Source of the DNA: an uncultured beta proteobacterium
GTDB lineage: Bacteria > Pseudomonadota > Gammaproteobacteria > Burkholderiales > Burkholderiaceae_C
DNA: 64,000 nt
Reading direction: 5' to 3'
NCBI GenBank assembly: GCA_903909815.1
Contig: CAIVXG010000024.1
Location: forward strand, 1 to 64,000
Shown here: positions 60,265 through 64,000 of the stretch, one piece after another
Layout of the letters: each line of letters opens with the position of its first letter
Position numbering within the stretch: the stretch's first letter is position 1
Translations under genes and position numbers: made by a program
The notes under the pieces: model-generated
Told to the model about the DNA's origin: nothing
The model's input: only the letters and a program-made list of their open reading frames with translations
The model's database searches: none

Positions 60265-62076
60265 ATGACCCCCCGCTGCCTGACCCCAATCGTTTCAACG
60301 TGCGACACTGGGTCGGTCGTTGCAGGCTATGGCGCCCAGCCCCAGGCCTTGCTGCAGATTTTGCGCGAGCTTCAGGCTCAGCGCGGTTGGCTGTCCCCAG
60401 AAACGCTAGGTGGGGTGGCCGGGGCGCTGGGTTTGACACTGGCGCAGGTGCAGGGCGTGGCGGGCTTTTACCGTTTCCTGCACACGCAGCCTGTGGGCGC
60501 GTACCGCGTGCTGTTCAGCGACAACGTGAGTGACCGTCTGCTCGGCAGTGAGGCGCTTTTGGCCGACCTGTGCCGTCGCCTGGGGGTCACTCCGGGACGG
60601 CTCAGCGGCGACGGTCTGGTGAGTGTGGACCGGACCTCGTGCACAGGACTGTGCGACCAGGGCCCGGCCCTGCTCATCAACCACCATCAGGTCGTGACGC
60701 AACTGAACGCCGAGCGCGTGGCGCAAATGGCTGAGTTGATGCGCGCGCGCGCGCCGATGCCACAATGGCCACCGGAGTGGTTCGAGGTGCAGGACAACAT
60801 CCGCCGCGCCGAGTTGCTTCTGCGTGAGCCTGGCGCGCCGGGCGCGGCGCTCGCGGCGGCGCTGGCGCGCGGGCCGCAAGCGATGTTGGCGGAGATGAAG
60901 CGCTCCAATTTGCGGGGCCGAGGCGGCGCGGGCTTTGCCACCGGACTCAAATGGGAACTTTGCCGCCAGGCGGCAGGGGCCGAGCGCGTGGTGGTGTGCA
61001 ACGCCGACGAGGGCGAGCCCGGCACGTTCAAGGACCGGGTGCTGCTCAGGCGCCATGCGCACGACCTGTTCGAAGGCATGAGTATCGCGGCCTTCGTTCT
61101 GGGCGCTCGTCAAGGTTTCGCCTATCTGCGCGGCGAGTACCGGTTCCTGCTGGAACATTTGCAATCCGTGCTGCAACAGCGCCGCGACGCCGGCCTGCTG
61201 GGTCAGACCATCCTGGGGCGCGCGGGTTTCGATTTCGACATCGCGATTCACGTCGGCGCCGGTGCCTACGTTTGCGGAGAAGAGTCGGCCCTGATCGAGT
61301 CACTCGAAGGCAAACGCGGCACGCCGCGCATCCGCCCGCCGTTTCCGGTCGAGCATGGCTATCTGGGCCATCCCACCGTCGTCAACAACGTCGAGACCTT
61401 CTGCGCCGCCATCCACATCGCGTTGCACGGAGGAGAATGGTGGGCCGCGATCGGCACGCCCCAATCTACCGGCACCAAGATCCATTCGGTGTCTGGCGAC
61501 TGCGCGCGCCCAGGCGTGTACGAATACCCGTTCGGCACCCGCATCGCCCACATGCTGGATGACTGTGGTGCGCGCCATACGCAGGCGGTGCAGGTGGGCG
61601 GGCCCTCGGGCATGTGCCTGTCGCCCTACGAGTTCGGGCGTCGCATCGCTTTCGAAGACGTGCCCACCGCGGGCGCCTTCATGGTGTTCGACCGCAGCCG
61701 CGACATGTTCGAGGTGGCGCGGGGCTTTTCGCACTTCTTCGCGCACGAGAGCTGCGGCTTTTGCACGCCCTGTCGGGTCGGAACGGCTCTGGTGGCCAAA
61801 CGCATGGACAAGCTGGCGTCGGGTCAGGGTTCGCGCTACGACATCGACGTGCTGTTCGAACTCGACAAGCTCATGCACACGACCACGCATTGCGGCCTGG
61901 GGGCCTCGGCCTGCAACGTGTTGCGCGACACCATCCTGAAGTTCCGGCCAGCCTACGAACAGCGTTTGCAGTCGCTGTACTTCGAGCCCGGCTTCGACCT
62001 CGACGCCGAACTGTCCATGGCGCGGCTCATGACCGGACGCGACGACGCAGCCGCGCATCTGGAGAACTGGACGTGA
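60265..62076 (+). CDS. hoxF: NAD-reducing hydrogenase diaphorase subunit HoxF
   Basis: A 603-residue cytoplasmic NADH/FMN subunit, like Ralstonia HoxF in length. The N-terminal NuoE/HoxE-like domain (about 15-165) keeps only CTGLC of the usual four [2Fe-2S] cysteines. The NuoF-like part has GRGGAGFATGLKWEL (NADH), CNADEGEPGTFKDR (FMN), GAYVCGEESALIESLEG and the [4Fe-4S] site SCGFCTPCRVG plus a later Cys in THCGLG. The ATG at 60265 is chosen; an upstream GTG at 60208 is possible. No clear promoter was found upstream. Confidence 0.93.
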   Translation: MTPRCLTPIVSTCDTGSVVAGYGAQPQALLQILRELQAQRGWLSPETLGGVAGALGLTLAQVQGVAGFYRFLHTQPVGAYRVLFSDNVSDRLLGSEALLADLCRRLGVTPGRLSGDGLVSVDRTSCTGLCDQGPALLINHHQVVTQLNAERVAQMAELMRARAPMPQWPPEWFEVQDNIRRAELLLREPGAPGAALAAALARGPQAMLAEMKRSNLRGRGGAGFATGLKWELCRQAAGAERVVVCNADEGEPGTFKDRVLLRRHAHDLFEGMSIAAFVLGARQGFAYLRGEYRFLLEHLQSVLQQRRDAGLLGQTILGRAGFDFDIAIHVGAGAYVCGEESALIESLEGKRGTPRIRPPFPVEHGYLGHPTVVNNVETFCAAIHIALHGGEWWAAIGTPQSTGTKIHSVSGDCARPGVYEYPFGTRIAHMLDDCGARHTQAVQVGGPSGMCLSPYEFGRRIAFEDVPTAGAFMVFDRSRDMFEVARGFSHFFAHESCGFCTPCRVGTALVAKRMDKLASGQGSRYDIDVLFELDKLMHTTTHCGLGASACNVLRDTILKFRPAYEQRLQSLYFEPGFDLDAELSMARLMTGRDDAAAHLENWT

Positions 62077-62795
62077 GTCAAACCACGCCCATGACGGAGC
62101 GCTTTACGCTGGATGGGCAGGAACTGCTGTTCGCGCCCGGCGACAGCATCCTGCAGGCGGCGAGCCGCGCCGGGCGCTACATCCCGCACCTGTGCTGGCA
62201 TCCCGAGTTTTCCGCGCATGGTTCATGCCGTTTGTGCACCGTGAAGGTCCATGGCCACGCGAGCGCTGCCTGCACCACGCACGCCGCCCCAGGGCTGGAG
62301 GTAGAGAGCAATACCGAAGAACTGAACGCACATCGCCTGACGCTGCTGCAGATGCTGTTTATCGAAGGCAATCACTTCTGCCCGAGCTGCGAGAAAAGCG
62401 GCAACTGCCTGCTCCAGGCCACGGCCTACGAGATCGGCATGGTGGGGCCGCACTTCGAGGAGCTTTATCCTGACCGTCCCGTGGACGCGAGTCACCCCTA
62501 CATCCTGCTGGACTTGAATCGCTGCATCCTGTGTGAGCTGTGCGTTCGCGCCAGCCGCGATGTCGACGGCAAGAACGTCTTTGCCATCGGCGGCCAGGGC
62601 ATCGCCACTCACCTGCTGGTGAACAGCGCGAGCGGACGCCTGATCGACACGGACATGGCGCTGGCTGACCGCGCTGCAGGCATCTGCCCCGTGGGCGCGA
62701 TCCTGCCCAAACGCCAGGGATTCATGATTCCGATCGGGCAGCGGCGCTTTGACAAGTACTCCGTCTCGGAACTGGTGCGGGGGGAGAAGGAGTGA
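62073..62795 (+). CDS. hoxU: NAD-reducing hydrogenase diaphorase subunit HoxU
   Basis: A 240-residue electron-transfer subunit (234 if begun at the ATG 62091). It has a [2Fe-2S] site (LCWHPEFSAHGSCRLCTVKV, then AACTT), a His/Cys [4Fe-4S] site (EGNHFCPSCEKSGNC) and a further cluster in CILCELCVR with a late Cys in AGICPVG. I prefer the GTG at 62073 because it overlaps the hoxF stop (GTGA) and has GGAG upstream. It connects HoxF with HoxY. Confidence 0.92.
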   Translation: MSQTTPMTERFTLDGQELLFAPGDSILQAASRAGRYIPHLCWHPEFSAHGSCRLCTVKVHGHASAACTTHAAPGLEVESNTEELNAHRLTLLQMLFIEGNHFCPSCEKSGNCLLQATAYEIGMVGPHFEELYPDRPVDASHPYILLDLNRCILCELCVRASRDVDGKNVFAIGGQGIATHLLVNSASGRLIDTDMALADRAAGICPVGAILPKRQGFMIPIGQRRFDKYSVSELVRGEKE

Positions 62796-63352
62796 ATCAG
62801 CCGCTACAGCACTCGCGCAAGCTCATGTTGGCCACGGTGTCACTGGCCGGGTGCTTTGGTTGCCACATGTCGTTCCTGGACATCGACGAGCGCCTGCTGG
62901 AGTTGCTGGACCACGTCAGCCTGGGACGCTCGCCGCTGACCGACATCAAGGTGGTGGGTTTCTGCGACATCGGTCTGATCGAAGGCGGTCTGTGCAATGC
63001 CGAAAACGTGATGGTGCTGCGCGAGTTTCGGGCACATTGCAAGACACTGGTGGCGGTGGGTGCCTGCGCCATCAATGGTGGGTTGCCGGCGCAGCGCAAC
63101 CATCTGGACCTGGGCGTGCTGCTGCGCGAGGTCTACCGCAGTCGAGCGGGTCTGTCCGCGGGCAGCCGCATTCCCAACGACCCCGAGTTGCCACTGCCGC
63201 TGAACAGGGTGCATCCTATCCACGAGGTGGTGCACGTGGACTACTTCCTGCCCGGTTGCCCGCCCTCGGCCGACGCGTTTTTGAGCTTCCTCACCGACCT
63301 GATGCAAGGGCGCACGCCGCATCTGGGCCATGGCCTGATCCACTACGACTGA
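62792..63352 (+). CDS. hoxY: NAD-reducing hydrogenase small subunit HoxY
   Basis: A 186-residue small subunit of the soluble bidirectional-type (group 3d) hydrogenase. It has only the proximal-cluster motif SLAGCFGCHMSFLDID, VAVGACAINGG and FLPGCPPSAD, and no Tat signal, as expected for the cytoplasmic enzyme. The start is a GTG overlapping the hoxU stop. hoxH follows after two bases. Confidence 0.94.
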   Translation: MNQPLQHSRKLMLATVSLAGCFGCHMSFLDIDERLLELLDHVSLGRSPLTDIKVVGFCDIGLIEGGLCNAENVMVLREFRAHCKTLVAVGACAINGGLPAQRNHLDLGVLLREVYRSRAGLSAGSRIPNDPELPLPLNRVHPIHEVVHVDYFLPGCPPSADAFLSFLTDLMQGRTPHLGHGLIHYD

Positions 63353-63354
63353 AC

Positions 63355-64000
63355 ATGAACCCATCGCTTGAAACCGCCGCCGCGCCGCAGGGCCTGCGCC
63401 GCGTGGCCATCGATCCGGTCTCACGGGTTGAAGGCCATGGCAAGGTCACGATCTTGCTGGACGCGCAAAACCATGTGCAACAGGTGCGGCTGCACATCGT
63501 CGAGTTCCGCGGCTTTGAGAAATTCATCGAGGGCCGACCGTTCTGGGAGGTGCCGGTGATGGTGCAGCGCCTGTGCGGCATCTGCCCGGTGTCGCACCAT
63601 CTGGCGGCCTCCAAGGCCTTCGATCGGGTGCTGGGCACGCCCACCGTCACGCCATCTGCTGAAAAGATGCGCCGGCTCATGCACTACGGCCAGGTGATGC
63701 AGTCGCACGCCCTGCACTTCTTCTACCTCGCCTCGCCCGATCTGCTGTTCGGCTTCGACTCTGAGGTGAACCGGCGCAACATCGTGGGCGTGGCGCAGGC
63801 GCATCCCGAGATCGCGCGCAAAGGCATCCTGCTGCGCAAGTTCGGCCAGGAGGTGATCCGCGCCACGGCCGGCAAGCGCGTGCACGGCACGGGCTCGGTG
63901 CCCGGCGGCGTGAACAAGCACCTTAGCCTCGAAGACCGTGCTCTGCTGCAGCGCGACGTGGCGCAAATGCTGGCTTGGGCGCAAGACGCTGTGGCCATTG
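63355..64000 (+). CDS. hoxH: NAD-reducing hydrogenase large subunit HoxH (partial)
   Basis: The first 215 residues of the active-site subunit; the gene runs off the window. The nickel motif RLCGICPVSHH (Cys 74 and 77) and the N-terminal VAIDPVSRVEGHGKVTI identify HoxH. With HoxFUY it oxidises H2 to reduce NAD+ in the cytoplasm. The C-terminal DPCxxC motif and any hoxW or hoxI gene lie beyond the window. Confidence 0.95.
   Translation, partial: MNPSLETAAAPQGLRRVAIDPVSRVEGHGKVTILLDAQNHVQQVRLHIVEFRGFEKFIEGRPFWEVPVMVQRLCGICPVSHHLAASKAFDRVLGTPTVTPSAEKMRRLMHYGQVMQSHALHFFYLASPDLLFGFDSEVNRRNIVGVAQAHPEIARKGILLRKFGQEVIRATAGKRVHGTGSVPGGVNKHLSLEDRALLQRDVAQMLAWAQDAVAI

Overview
The window is a chromosomal segment of a betaproteobacterium, most likely Burkholderiales, family Comamonadaceae (Rhodoferax-like). 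The reasons are the GC-rich coding sequence, the tuf-rpsJ-rplC ribosomal order, the pilT-yggS and rsmI-yraN-SIS-BON gene pairs, polyhydroxyalkanoate and wax-ester type lipid genes, and a Ralstonia-like set of hox/hyp hydrogenase genes. The genus is an inference; no rRNA or tRNA gene lies in the window.

Layout. (1) 1-5.7 kb: the end of tuf and the S10 ribosomal operon from rpsJ to rpsQ, closed by a strong terminator instead of continuing into rplN. (2) 5.8-20.9 kb: housekeeping genes: peroxiredoxin, GNAT, PIN domain, rsmI/yraN/SIS/BON lipoprotein, a beta-hydroxyacid dehydrogenase, the type IV pilus retraction ATPases pilU and pilT, yggS, a diguanylate cyclase, an OmpR-type two-component system, an amino-acid binding protein, waaF and ilvE. 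(3) 21-29.7 kb: a lipoprotein aminopeptidase and a lipid group (PHA-system protein, CoA-transferase, acyl-CoA-binding protein, WS/DGAT), then psd-purT and a 2-oxoacid decarboxylase. (4) 29.7-31.2 kb: a decayed patch with a large nested palindrome, a 3' remnant of a GMC oxidoreductase gene, and a frameshifted, internally deleted hipBA-like toxin-antitoxin pair. (5) 31.2-37 kb: an Ala-rich coiled-coil protein, a PAS-GGDEF-EAL protein, an intact GMC oxidoreductase, srkA and an ArsR-type repressor. (6) 37.2-64 kb: a 27-kb hydrogenase island.

The hydrogenase island holds three different [NiFe]-hydrogenases. On the plus strand hoxV(hupK)-hoxB-hoxC-hoxJ encode an H2-sensing regulatory hydrogenase and its histidine kinase. 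Converging on it from the minus strand is a run of about 15 kb: hybO-hybA-hybB-hybC (a periplasm-facing, Hyd-2-type enzyme with its ferredoxin and membrane subunit), hupD, hupF, hybE, a hemerythrin gene, hypA, hypB, hypF, hypC, hypD, hypE, hypX and finally hoxA, the NtrC-type response regulator. Beyond hybO lie hupE (nickel permease family), a Tat-exported Rieske protein on the minus strand, and hoxFUYH for a cytoplasmic NAD-reducing hydrogenase, cut by the window end inside hoxH.

How it works together (inference): HoxBC senses H2 and signals through HoxJ to HoxA. HoxA with sigma-54 RNA polymerase would then fire two divergent -24/-12 promoters that I can read between hybO and hupE. Because hoxA sits at the far end of the hybO run, this could form a positive loop. 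The least expected elements are the hemerythrin with a full set of seven iron ligands inside the maturation operon, HypX (an aerobic CO-ligand maturase) together with a hydrogenase whose proximal cluster motif is the ordinary oxygen-sensitive kind, the orphan Rieske protein between two hydrogenase operons, and an intra-operon terminator directly after hybC.
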